Shown: positions 44,352 through 54,306 of the stretch, in pieces
Layout of the letters: every line of letters starts with the position of its first letter
Position numbering within the stretch: position 1 is the first letter of the stretch
Source of the DNA: Pseudomonas fluorescens
GTDB lineage: Bacteria > Pseudomonadota > Gammaproteobacteria > Pseudomonadales > Pseudomonadaceae
Assembly (NCBI RefSeq): GCF_001708445.1
Contig: NZ_CP015637.1
Coordinates: 3,969,001 to 4,033,000 of the forward strand
Direction: 5' to 3'
Length of the DNA: 64,000 bases
Made by a program: the position numbers and the translations under genes
Notes under the pieces: generated by a model
Told to the model about the DNA's origin: nothing
Database searches by the model: none
What the model saw: the letters and a program-made list of their open reading frames with translations, nothing else

Positions 44352-45365
44352 TCAGCTGCCGTTGCCGCCGTGGGCCTCTTCGAAGAAGTAGTCTTTCCAG
44401 CTCGCCGCCTTGTTTTTCAGCACGCCGAGCTCATGCAATTTCTCGGCATAAATATAGGTCCGCTGCGGCACGATGGTGAAGTCGATTTCCGGGTCCTGGA
44501 CGATTTTCTCCACCAGGTCCAACGGCAGCTTGGATTGCTCGACGCGAATATACGCCTTGGCCGCCGCCGGTTTGTCAGCCTTGATGATCGTCTCCGCCTC
44601 CGCCAGGGCGTCATAGAACGCCTTGTAGGTCTTGGGGTTCTCGTCGTGGAATTTCTGCGTGGTGTAGAGCACGTTGAAGGTGGCCGGACCGCCAAGGATG
44701 TCGTAGGAACTGAGCACCTTGTGTACGTTGGGGTTCAACAGTTCCTGGTACTGGAACGGCGGGCTGGAGAAGTGCGAATTGATCTCCGAACCGCCGGCAA
44801 TCAGCGCCGCCGTGGCGTCGGGATGGGCCAGGCTGATGGAGATGTCATCGAATTTCTTGTAGTGGGCGTCGCCGAACTGCTTGGCGGTTTCGATCTGCAA
44901 GGTGCGCGACTGGAAGCCCACGCCGGCGGCGGGCACGGCGATGCGGTCTTTCTCGGTGAAGTCCTTGAGGGTCTTGACCTTGGGGTTGTTGGACAGCAGG
45001 TAGTTGGGCATCGAACCAAGGGAGGCGATGGCCTTGACGTTCTGTTTGCCCTGGGTGCGGTCCCATAGGGTGAGCATCGGCGGCACACCGGCCGACACCA
45101 CGTCCAGCGCGCCGGCCAGCAGCGATTCGTTCATGGCCGTAGCGCCGGAAATGCTGTTCCATTCCACCTGGATATCCAGGCCCTGTGCCTTGCCGTGTTT
45201 TTCGATCAGGTGCTGGTCGCGCACTACATCAAGGATCAGGTAACCGATGCCGAACTGCTGGGCGATACTGATCTTGCCTTCGGCCTGGGCGCCGGGGCTG
45301 AGTAACGCACCGGCGGCGGCCAGGGATGCGGCCAGGAGGGTCAGGGAGGAACGTTTGAAAGTCAT
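44352..45365 (-). CDS. NitT/TauT-type ABC transporter substrate-binding protein
   Basis: 337 residues. The signal peptide MTFKRSSLTLLAASLAAAGALL ends near AQA. The mature part EGKISIAQQFGIGYLILDVVRDQHLIEKHG is followed by VEWNSISGATAMNESLLAGALDVVSAGVPPML and the conserved hinge regions of the sulfonate/nitrate/taurine binding family. It is an orphan gene without permease or ATPase neighbours. The ligand could be an aromatic or aliphatic sulfonate. Confidence 0.85.
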   Translation of the reverse strand: MTFKRSSLTLLAASLAAAGALLSPGAQAEGKISIAQQFGIGYLILDVVRDQHLIEKHGKAQGLDIQVEWNSISGATAMNESLLAGALDVVSAGVPPMLTLWDRTQGKQNVKAIASLGSMPNYLLSNNPKVKTLKDFTEKDRIAVPAAGVGFQSRTLQIETAKQFGDAHYKKFDDISISLAHPDATAALIAGGSEINSHFSSPPFQYQELLNPNVHKVLSSYDILGGPATFNVLYTTQKFHDENPKTYKAFYDALAEAETIIKADKPAAAKAYIRVEQSKLPLDLVEKIVQDPEIDFTIVPQRTYIYAEKLHELGVLKNKAASWKDYFFEEAHGGNGS

Positions 45366-45530
45366 GGAGGGCTGCCGCGTTTTCGAGGAGGTGATGAAGC
45401 CTAGCGGCGGTTTTTAAGAGCGCAAAAGAATATCGCGATCTATTGTTATGCAAATCATCCCCAAATCGGCGCCCGGCTGCTATTGTGCCGCGCTTTGAAA
45501 AGCCGCCTGATACCTGCGAGGAAATGGACG

Positions 45531-45962
45531 TTGAACACTGACGAAAAAATGACCGGGGACCTGTTCGAAGTGGATAAGCGCCTGTCACTCAAGCCCGTGG
45601 TGGACTTCAACGCCTACCTGCGCAGCGCGTTTGGCGATGGCCCGTGCACCTGCGTACGGTGTGCGGCCAGTGGCGGCGATGAAAGCAGCTATGAACAGCA
45701 ACACACGTTCACCTTCGACGCCAAGCCGACCCACCGTCGCTTTGCGTCCACGGCCGGCAGTGATGTGCTGTTGATGCTCAAGAAAGCCTGGTTGTCCTAC
45801 ACCAAGGCCGAGCTGCCGTTGAGTGGGGTGCTGGCAGTGGAGACGGTGAAGGAGTTTGTCGAACCGCCACTGCACAGGCGTTTGGTCCCGTTGTTCCTGG
45901 CCAGTGGCCTGGTCAAGGACCTGGAAGGTGAATGGCGCCTCCAGCCACAAGCGATGGCCTGA
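45531..45962 (+). CDS. Conserved hypothetical protein
   Basis: About 143 residues if started at TTG 45531 (GAGGAAATGGACG upstream) or 137 from the ATG at 45549. It is a soluble protein with a CTCVRCA Cys cluster near residue 37. KPVVDFNAYLRSAFGDGPC and KEFVEPPLHRRLVPLFLASGLVKDLEGEWRL are distinctive segments. No family is recognised. The start is uncertain; the frame is open further upstream without a good start. It stands alone between a divergent binding-protein gene and the APC permease. Confidence 0.6.
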   Translation: MNTDEKMTGDLFEVDKRLSLKPVVDFNAYLRSAFGDGPCTCVRCAASGGDESSYEQQHTFTFDAKPTHRRFASTAGSDVLLMLKKAWLSYTKAELPLSGVLAVETVKEFVEPPLHRRLVPLFLASGLVKDLEGEWRLQPQAMA

Positions 45963-46126
45963 TCCCGAGGCCCCGAACCACCGACCCAAGGGGGCGCCCC
46001 ACCTGAGTCCATTGCAGTATGACAGGCGCGGAGGTTGACGCAGGCCAAAGGACGCGCCGAATGTGTCCAAGCCATGGCTCCCTCGCCACAACGACAGTGC
46101 TCGCTATTCAACCCCAAGGAATACCG

Positions 46127-47455
46127 ATGTCCACACCCAGTAAAAAGATGAGCCTGCTGGGCCTGACCGCCCTGGTCGCGATCAATATGATGGGCTCGGG
46201 CATCATCATGTTGCCGGCCAGCATGGCGCAATTGGGGGCCATTTCGTTGCTGTCGTGGGGTGTCACGGCGGTGGGTTCGATGGCAATTGCCTACGGCTTT
46301 GCCCAATGCGGGCTTTTTTGTAAGCGCAGCGGCGGCATGTCGGCCTACACCGAAGAGGCCCACGGCAAGTCCGGGTTCTTCATGTGTTCGTTCCTGTATT
46401 TTCTCTCGCTGATCATCGCCAATGTGGCGATTGCGATTTCAGCGGTGGGTTATCTGTCAGCGTTTATCCCCTGGCTGGGCAGTGGGCCGATGCCGTTGTT
46501 TATCGGCAGCCTGGCGTTGATCTGGCTGACCACCGCGGCCAACTTCGGCGGCCCACGCATCACCGGGCGCATCGGCGTGGTGACGGTGTGGGGCGTGATC
46601 CTTCCGGTGGCGGGGCTGTGCGTGATCGGCTGGTTCTATTTCCGGGCCGAGGTGTTCACCGCGGCATGGAACCCGCACGGACGCTACCTGTGGGACGCCG
46701 TCAGCGCGAGTATTCCCCTGACCCTGTGGGCCTTCCTCGGCATGGAGTCGGCCGCCCAAGGCTATGACGCGGTCGAGAACCCCGAGCGCACCGTACCGCT
46801 GGCGTGCCTGCTGGGCACGCTGGGGGTGGCGGTGGTGTATGTGCTGTCGACGTCGGTGATCCAGGGCATCGTCCCCAACGCTGAGCTGGCGGCCTCCTCC
46901 GCGCCGTTTGCGCTGGTCTATGCGCAGATGTTCAGCCCCTGGGTGGGCAAGCTGATCATGGCGCTGGCGGTGGTGGCTTGCATCGGTTCGCTGCTGGGTT
47001 GGCAATTCACCCTGGCACAGACGGCCAAGATGTCGGCGGACCAACGCCTGTTTCCACGCTTTTTCAGCCGGGTCACCCAGGCCAATGCGCCGGTGCTGGG
47101 GCTGCTGGCCTGTGCGACGTTGCAAAGCCTGATCGCCTTGTCGACCATCTCGCCCAGCGCCAGTGCGCAGTTCAGCAAGCTGGTGAACCTGGCGGTGGTG
47201 ACCAACCTGGTGCCCTATGTGACCGCCCTCAGCGGCTTGCTGGTGATGATGCACAAGGCGCGCGCCAGTGCGACGGTACAGGCGCGGAACACGCTGGTGG
47301 TCGTAGTAGCCGTGGGGTATTCGCTGTATGCGATTTACGCATGCGGGGAAGCGCCGGTGTTTGGCGCGATGCTGGTGTTGGCGCTGGGGTATCTGTTGTA
47401 TGGGTTTCTGGCCAAGCGGTTTGTTGGGGAACCAGCAGATCCACCCGAGGCCTGA
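46127..47455 (+). CDS. APC-family amino acid permease/antiporter (PotE/AdiC-like)
   Basis: 442 residues, 12 membrane segments. The N-terminal MSLLGLTALVAINMMGSGIIMLPASMAQLG (GSGI substrate loop) and SGGMSAYTEEAHGKSGFFMC fit basic amino acid/polyamine antiporters. TM6 WAFLGMESAAQ matches the conserved gating region. An ATG at 46127 behind CAAGGAATACCG is used. The likely substrate is ornithine/putrescine or arginine/agmatine; no decarboxylase gene is adjacent. Confidence 0.85.
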   Translation: MSTPSKKMSLLGLTALVAINMMGSGIIMLPASMAQLGAISLLSWGVTAVGSMAIAYGFAQCGLFCKRSGGMSAYTEEAHGKSGFFMCSFLYFLSLIIANVAIAISAVGYLSAFIPWLGSGPMPLFIGSLALIWLTTAANFGGPRITGRIGVVTVWGVILPVAGLCVIGWFYFRAEVFTAAWNPHGRYLWDAVSASIPLTLWAFLGMESAAQGYDAVENPERTVPLACLLGTLGVAVVYVLSTSVIQGIVPNAELAASSAPFALVYAQMFSPWVGKLIMALAVVACIGSLLGWQFTLAQTAKMSADQRLFPRFFSRVTQANAPVLGLLACATLQSLIALSTISPSASAQFSKLVNLAVVTNLVPYVTALSGLLVMMHKARASATVQARNTLVVVVAVGYSLYAIYACGEAPVFGAMLVLALGYLLYGFLAKRFVGEPADPPEA

Positions 47456-47525
47456 CGATCCCCTGTGGGAGATGTCGAGCTTTAGCGAGGCTTCGAAGGC
47501 GGTGGTGCTGTTGGCTTCACACCGC

Positions 47526-47752
47526 CATCGGGGGCAAGCCCCCTCCCACATTTTTACCGAGTACACCAGCCACAACATCGGTCGGTTCCAAGGCAGCAAA
47601 AGACAGAACAAAACCAGACCGAAATTTACCGGATATATGCAGATCCAAATGTGGGAGGGGCGGTGCGACGATTCGACTTGCCCCCGATGGCGCCGGGTCA
47701 GTTAACCACTAGGTGACTGACACGCCCTCATCGAGGGCAAGCCCCCTTCCAC
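47526..47752. repeat. Single REP plus an extended REPIN-like pair
   Basis: A solitary REP (ATCGGGGGCAAGCCCCCTCC) lies at 47526-47550. At 47651 an arm GTGGGAGGGG-CGGTGCGACGATTCGA-CTTGCCCCC carries the same core insertion as the repeat at 27979. Its partner arm near 47725-47752 (TCGAGGGCAAGCCCCCTTCC) lacks that core. The intergenic region 47456-47778 shows nothing else. Confidence 0.75.
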
Positions 47753-47778
47753 CGTTTTTACCGCGTGTTCCGGAATGA

Positions 47779-49521
47779 TTATTTACGCGCTGCCTCCCAT
47801 TGCTTGAGCAGGTCGCCGTAGGCCACGGTCTCGCCTTTAGGCTTCTCGTTGGCCAGTTTCGGTTTCGGTGCGCCCGGCTGGTCGAACCAGTATTGCGCGT
47901 CACGCTCAGGGTTCATTTTCGGGCCGCACACCGGCTGCACTTTGGAGCGTTCCAGGCGCGTCATGATCGCGTCTTGCTCCTTGGCCAGGTTATCCAGCGC
48001 CTGTTGCGGGGTTTTCTCGCCGCTGGCGGCGGCCGCGATGTTGCTCCACCACAGTTGCGCCAGGCGTGGGTAATCCGGCACGTTGGTGCCGGTCGGGGTC
48101 CATTCCACCCGGGCCGGGCTGCGGTAGAACTCCACCAGGCCACCGAGTTTCGGCGCCAGGTCGGTCATGGCCTGGGAGTTGATGTCGGATTCCCGAATCG
48201 GCGTCAGGCCGACGATGGTTTTCTTCAGCGACACGGTTTTCGAGGTCACGAACTGAGCATAGAGCCAGGCCGCAAGTTTCTGCTTCTCAGGCGTCGACTT
48301 GAGGAAGGTCCAGGAGCCCACGTCCTGATAGCCCTTCTTCATGCCCTTTTCCCAATACGGCCCGACCGGCGATGGCGCCATGCGCCATTTCGGCGTGCCG
48401 TCGGCGTTCACTACGGGCAGGCCCGGCTTGGTCATGTCGGCGGTAAACGCGGTGTACCAGAAGATCTGCTGGGCGATATTGCCCTGGGACGGCACCGGGC
48501 CGGACTCGGAGAAGGTCATGCCCGCCGCTTCCGGGGGGGCGTAGGCTTTCATCCAGTCCACGTATTTCTGCGTGGCAAACACGGCGGCCGGGCCGTTGGT
48601 ATCGCCGCCACGGGTCACGCTGGAGCCCACCGGGTGGCAGTCCTCCACGCGAATGCCCCACTCATCCACCGGCAAGCCGTTGGGCAGGCCCTTGTCGCCG
48701 CCGCCGGCCATGGAGAACCAGGCATCGGTGAAGCGCCAGCCCAGGGACGGATCCTTCTTGCCATAGTCCATATGGCCATAGATGCGCTTGCCGTCGATTT
48801 CCTTGACGTCTTCGCTGAAGAACTTGGCGATGTCTTCATAGGCGGACCAGTTCACCGGCACGCCGAGGTCATAACCGTACTTCTCCTTGAACTTGGCTTT
48901 GAGTTCCGGACGCTCGAACCAGTCGGCGCGGAACCAATAGAGGTTGGCGAATTGCTGGTCGGGCAACTGGTAGATCTTGCCGTCCGGCGCAGTGGTGAAG
49001 GAGATGCCGATAAAGTCCTTGATATCCAGGGTCGGCGAGGTGAAGGCCTTGCCTTCGTTGGCCATCAGGTCGGTGATCGATTCGGTCTTGCCATAGCGAA
49101 AGTGCGTACCGATCAAGTCCGAGTCGTTGACCCAGCCGTCATAGATATTCTTGTCGGACTGCATCTGGGTTTGCAGCTTTTCCACCACGTCGCCTTCCTG
49201 CAGCAGGTCGTGGGTCAGCTTGATCCCGGTGATTTCACTGAAGGCCTTGGCCAGCACCTTGGACTCGTACTCATGGGTGGTGAGGGTTTCCGACACCACG
49301 TTGATCTTCATCCCACGGAACGGTTCCGAAGCCTTGATGAACCACTTGAGTTCCTCAAGCTGCTGGTCGGCCGTGAGGGTCGAGGGTTTGAACTCGCTGC
49401 CGATCCATTTTTTCGCCGCGTCTTCGTACGCATCGGCCCAGGCCGTGGCGCTCAAACCGCTGAGGGCCAGTACGGCGGCCAATGAAATGCTATGTCGCAG
49501 CTTATTGTTTTTATTCAACAT
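47779..49521 (-). CDS. ABC transporter substrate-binding protein (GlpV-like, glycerol/polyol type)
   Basis: 580-residue periplasmic protein. Signal peptide MLNKNNKLRHSISLAAVLALSGLSATAWA. It is larger than usual extracellular solute-binding proteins and resembles the glycerol-binding GlpV of rhizobia (KKWIGSEFKPSTLTADQQLEELKWFIKASEPFRGM). The ATG at 49521 is preceded by CAGGAGG. It is the last gene of a six-gene operon in the order ATPase, ATPase, permease, permease, DUF2160, binding protein, the order of glpSTPQUV. A REPIN separates it from the DUF2160 gene. The substrate is inferred from homology only. Confidence 0.85.
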   Translation of the reverse strand: MLNKNNKLRHSISLAAVLALSGLSATAWADAYEDAAKKWIGSEFKPSTLTADQQLEELKWFIKASEPFRGMKINVVSETLTTHEYESKVLAKAFSEITGIKLTHDLLQEGDVVEKLQTQMQSDKNIYDGWVNDSDLIGTHFRYGKTESITDLMANEGKAFTSPTLDIKDFIGISFTTAPDGKIYQLPDQQFANLYWFRADWFERPELKAKFKEKYGYDLGVPVNWSAYEDIAKFFSEDVKEIDGKRIYGHMDYGKKDPSLGWRFTDAWFSMAGGGDKGLPNGLPVDEWGIRVEDCHPVGSSVTRGGDTNGPAAVFATQKYVDWMKAYAPPEAAGMTFSESGPVPSQGNIAQQIFWYTAFTADMTKPGLPVVNADGTPKWRMAPSPVGPYWEKGMKKGYQDVGSWTFLKSTPEKQKLAAWLYAQFVTSKTVSLKKTIVGLTPIRESDINSQAMTDLAPKLGGLVEFYRSPARVEWTPTGTNVPDYPRLAQLWWSNIAAAASGEKTPQQALDNLAKEQDAIMTRLERSKVQPVCGPKMNPERDAQYWFDQPGAPKPKLANEKPKGETVAYGDLLKQWEAARK

Positions 49522-49571
49522 AGAGACCTCCTGGTTAATTTCAAAAAGGACTACAAACGCCACAGCCCTCC

Positions 49572-49671
49572 TGTAGGAGCGAGCTTGCTCGCGAAAAACC
49601 CGACGACACCGCGTACATCCAGAATGCCCGCGTTATCGTTGGCGATTTTCGCGAGCAAGCTCGCTCCTACA
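49572..49671. repeat. REPIN of the TGTAGGAGCGAGC class
   Basis: Arms TGTAGGAGCGAGCTTGCTCG and CGAGCAAGCTCGCTCCTACA lie in the gap between the DUF2160 and binding-protein genes of one operon. Such a hairpin often stabilises upstream message. Confidence 0.88.
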
Positions 49672-49684
49672 AGGTGTCGAGGCA

Positions 49685-49960
49685 CTAGCCCCAACGCATC
49701 ACACTCAACAGCCATACCAGGGAGAGCGCGGACGCCACCCAGATGCTCCAGTCGGTTACGCCAATCACCAGCAGGTGCAGGTAGGCGCTTCCGAGAAGAC
49801 CGATAAACAAGCGATCACCACGGGTGGTGCTGATCGGCAACAAACCGCGCCGAGGGATACTCGGCGAACGCAGTTCCCAGGTGGTCATGCCCGCCAGAAT
49901 CAGGGCAATGCCGCCAAAGAACAGCGCCGTAGGGGTGGTCCAGGCCATCCATTCCATCAT
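49685..49960 (-). CDS. DUF2160 small membrane protein (GlpU-like)
   Basis: 91 residues with about three membrane segments (PTALFFGGIALILAGMTTWE; LFIGLLGSAYLHLLVIGV; IWVASALSLVWLLSV). The ATG at 49960 follows TGAGGAG; a TTG further upstream is inside the permease gene. Proteins of this family accompany GlpSTPQ-type transporters and may be accessory membrane subunits. It sits 7 bp after the second permease gene. Confidence 0.85.
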   Translation of the reverse strand: MMEWMAWTTPTALFFGGIALILAGMTTWELRSPSIPRRGLLPISTTRGDRLFIGLLGSAYLHLLVIGVTDWSIWVASALSLVWLLSVMRWG

Positions 49961-49967
49961 CGACTCC

Positions 49968-50768
<801 letters not shown>

Positions 50769-50778
50769 GCTGGCGACC

Positions 50779-51641
50779 TCAGCGGTTGGCGTCGGAATGG
50801 GTCATGGCGGTGTAGAACAACCAGGACACCAACAGAATGATCAGGAAATACACCAGGGAAAACGCCGCGGCCGGGCCCAGGTCGAATTGGCCTACGGCCA
50901 TCTGGGTCAGCGTCTGGCTGAGGAAGGTAGTGGCGTTACCCGGCCCGCCCCCCGTGAGGACAAAGGGCTCGGTGTAGATCATGAAACTGTCCATAAAGCG
51001 CAGCATCACCGCGATCAGCAGCACGCTTTTCATCTTCGGCAATTGGATATGTCGGAAAACCGCCCAGGCGGATGCGCGATCGATCCGCGCCGCCTGGTAG
51101 TACACATCTGGGATGGCCCGCAGCCCCGAATAGCACAGCAGCGCGACCAGCGACGTCCAGTGCCATACGTCCATCACCAGCACCGTGACCCAGGCGTCCA
51201 GGGTATTGGCCGCGTAGTTGTAGCTGATGCCCAGGGCATTGAGGCTGTAGCCGAGCAAACCAATATCGGCGCGGCCGAAAATCTGCCAAATGGTGCCGAC
51301 CACGTTCCATGGAATCAGCAAGGGAATGGCCAGGATAATCAGCACCAGCGACGACCAGCGGCCCTTGGTCGGCATGGTCAGGGCGATGGCGATGCCCAGG
51401 GGGATTTCGATCAGCAGCACGCAGGCCGAGTAGATGAACTGGCGCAACAGCGAGTCATGCAGGCGCGGATCGAGCAGCACCTGTTTATACCAGTCGGCGC
51501 CGACAAAGTAGCGGCTGGACTGGTCGAAGATGTCCTGCACCGAATAGTTGACCACGGTCATCATTGGGATCACCGCGCTGAACGCCACCAGCAGGAACAC
51601 CGGCAACACCAGCCACCAGGCCTTGTTGTTCTGCACCTTGT

Positions 51642-51645
<4 letters not shown>
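50779..51645 (-). CDS. ABC transporter permease (GlpP-like, MalF type)
   Basis: 288 residues, six membrane segments, with the EAA loop AIPDVYYQAARIDRASAWAVFRHIQLPKM. An ATG at 51645 behind GGAGGTGCTGCC is used, overlapping the ATPase stop by 4 bp. It pairs with the second permease in a polyol or glycerol importer. Confidence 0.9.
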
Positions 51646-52738
<1,093 letters not shown>

Positions 52739-52739
<1 letters not shown>

Positions 52740-53833
52740 CAGGCAACCCTCGCGACACGGCGCCCGGGGGCCTGGACCAAACGGCCCTGGCCATCGAACA
52801 CAAACAGTTTATGGGTGGGGATATACACGCGGATCGGCGCGTCGACGTCGTACTCATGCACGCCCGGCAGGTGCAGGACCAATAGGAAGTGTTCACTGCG
52901 CACATGCAGGAACGTTTCTGAACCGCTGATCTCGGCGACTTCCACGGTCACCGCCAACTCCAGGTCATCGTCGTTGCTCGGTACCAGGCTGATATGGCTG
53001 GGGCGCACACCAAAGCGGAAATCGCCTTCGCCGATGGGGCGCAGGTCGACATTCAACGGAAAGTGCACGAAATTGGCGAAGCTCACCTCGTTACCGCTGA
53101 TACGCCCCGGCATCAGGTTGATCGGTGGTTCGGAAAACAGCTCGGCGGCCAGCACGGTTTGCAGCTGGTGATAGACCTCGGCGGCCCTGCCGCTCTGGAT
53201 CACTCGGCCTTCGTGAAGGATCGTGGTGGTGCCGCCCAGGGCCAACGCCTCGTTGGGCTCGGTGGTGGCGTAGATGGCAATGGTATGCCGCGCCTTGAAC
53301 AGCTCGCGCATTTCCTGACGCAGCTCTTCACGCAGTTTGTAGTCCAGGTTCACCAACGGTTCATCGAACAGGATCAGTTCGGCGTCTTTGACCAGGGCGC
53401 GGGCCATGGCCGTGCGTTGCTGCTGGCCGCCAGACAGTTCCAAGGGGTGACGCTGGAGGAATTTCTCGATGCGCAGCATCCTGGCGGTTTCGAGCACCTT
53501 GCTCTGGATCAGCTCGTCGGACACACCGGCCTGGCGCAACGGCGAGGCGATGTTTTCGAATACGGTCATGGTCGGGTAGTTGATGAACTGCTGATACACC
53601 ATCGACACGTTACGCAGACGCACCGGTTTGTGGGTGACATCCACGCCGTTCATCAGGATGCGGCCGCTGTCGGGCTTGTCCAGGCCGGCCATCAGGCGCA
53701 TCAGGCTAGTCTTGCCGGACAGCGTGCGGCCCAGCAGGACGTTGAAGGAACCGGCTTCGAATCGCAGGTTGGCGTCGTCGATCCAGGTCTGGCCTTCGAC
53801 GACGCGGGAGACATGTTCCAGGGTCAATGACAT
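52739..53833 (-). CDS. ABC transporter ATPase (GlpS-like) with missing switch His
   Basis: 364 residues and first gene of the operon. Walker A is [10 protein letters not shown], the Q-loop is VYQQFINYP, the signature [15 protein letters not shown] is intact and Walker B is [12 protein letters not shown]. At the H-loop the usual THD is TTE ([11 protein letters not shown]), so the catalytic switch His is absent. The C-terminal TOBE region is present. It starts 45 bp from a probable sigma-54 promoter. Confidence 0.9.
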
Positions 53834-53877
53834 GACACGCCCTTTTTATTATTGGAATGAATCTGGCCAGTCCTCAG

Positions 53878-53894
53878 AGCGAGTTTCATGCCAA
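53878..53894 (-). promoter_or_regulatory. Probable sigma-54 promoter for the GlpSTPQUV-like operon
   Basis: On the minus strand the sequence reads TTGGCATGAAACTCGCT. It has GG and GC separated by 10 bases, as in the TGGCAC-N5-TTGC consensus, and lies about 45 bp before the ATG of the first ATPase. The neighbouring divergent gene encodes a sigma-54 activator. Confidence 0.65.
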
Positions 53895-53936
53895 GACGGC
53901 AGGTGCTTGATTCACAAGGCGGTGGGCTGAACGTGA

Positions 53937-54027
53937 TGTTCAGGAACGAACAAAAATGAACAGATCAGGCTGAACAATTGAACAATCCTGGGGTTGACAA
54001 TGAACAGTTATGAACAACACTGTTTGA
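53937..54027. promoter_or_regulatory. Cluster of TGAACA hexamers, candidate activator-binding sites
   Basis: The inverted repeat TGTTC-AGGAAC-GAACA (53937-53952) is followed by TGAACA at 53957, 53971, 53979, 54001 and 54011 and an inverted TGTTT at 54021. The array lies 45-150 bp upstream of the sigma-54 promoter, the usual place for enhancer sites. The region 53834-54306 holds no gene. Confidence 0.6.
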
Positions 54028-54060
54028 ACCCGATGGAACGATCAACACAGGTCAAATGCG

Positions 54061-54240
54061 GGAGGGGGCTGCCAGTCAGTTAAGCGTACATGGCCTTCTG
54101 TAGGAGCGAGGGGGACGCCTAGTTCTTGCTCGCGAAAAACTCACAGGCGCCGTGTTCATTCAGGAAGCACGCGTTATCGTTGAGGTTTTTCGCGAGCAAG
54201 CTCGCTCCTACAAAAAAGCCTTAGAGCTTGCCCCCTCCCC
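54061..54240. mobile_element. Decayed MITE-like element carrying a TGTAGGAGCGAGC REPIN, inserted in a GTGGGAGGGGGC REP
   Basis: GGAGGGGGCT (left) and GCTTGCCCCCTCCCC (right) are REP halves. Between them CAGTCAGTTAAGCGTACATG and AAAAAAGCCTTA match the two subterminal parts of the complete element at 26642, but the terminal repeats are eroded. The inner REPIN has 14 extra bases (GGGGACGCCTAGTT) in its left hairpin. Confidence 0.65.
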
Positions 54241-54306
54241 CATTTTGTCCCCGTTGCGTCGGGTAAATAGTGCAAGACCCCAAAACAATAAAAAGAAGGT
54301 CGCCCC

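Noticed and set aside
47800..49485. Plus-strand frame of about 561 codons opposite the GlpV-like gene
   Set aside because: Antisense shadow of a conserved binding protein; composition rich in Arg/Gly/His and no homology recognised.
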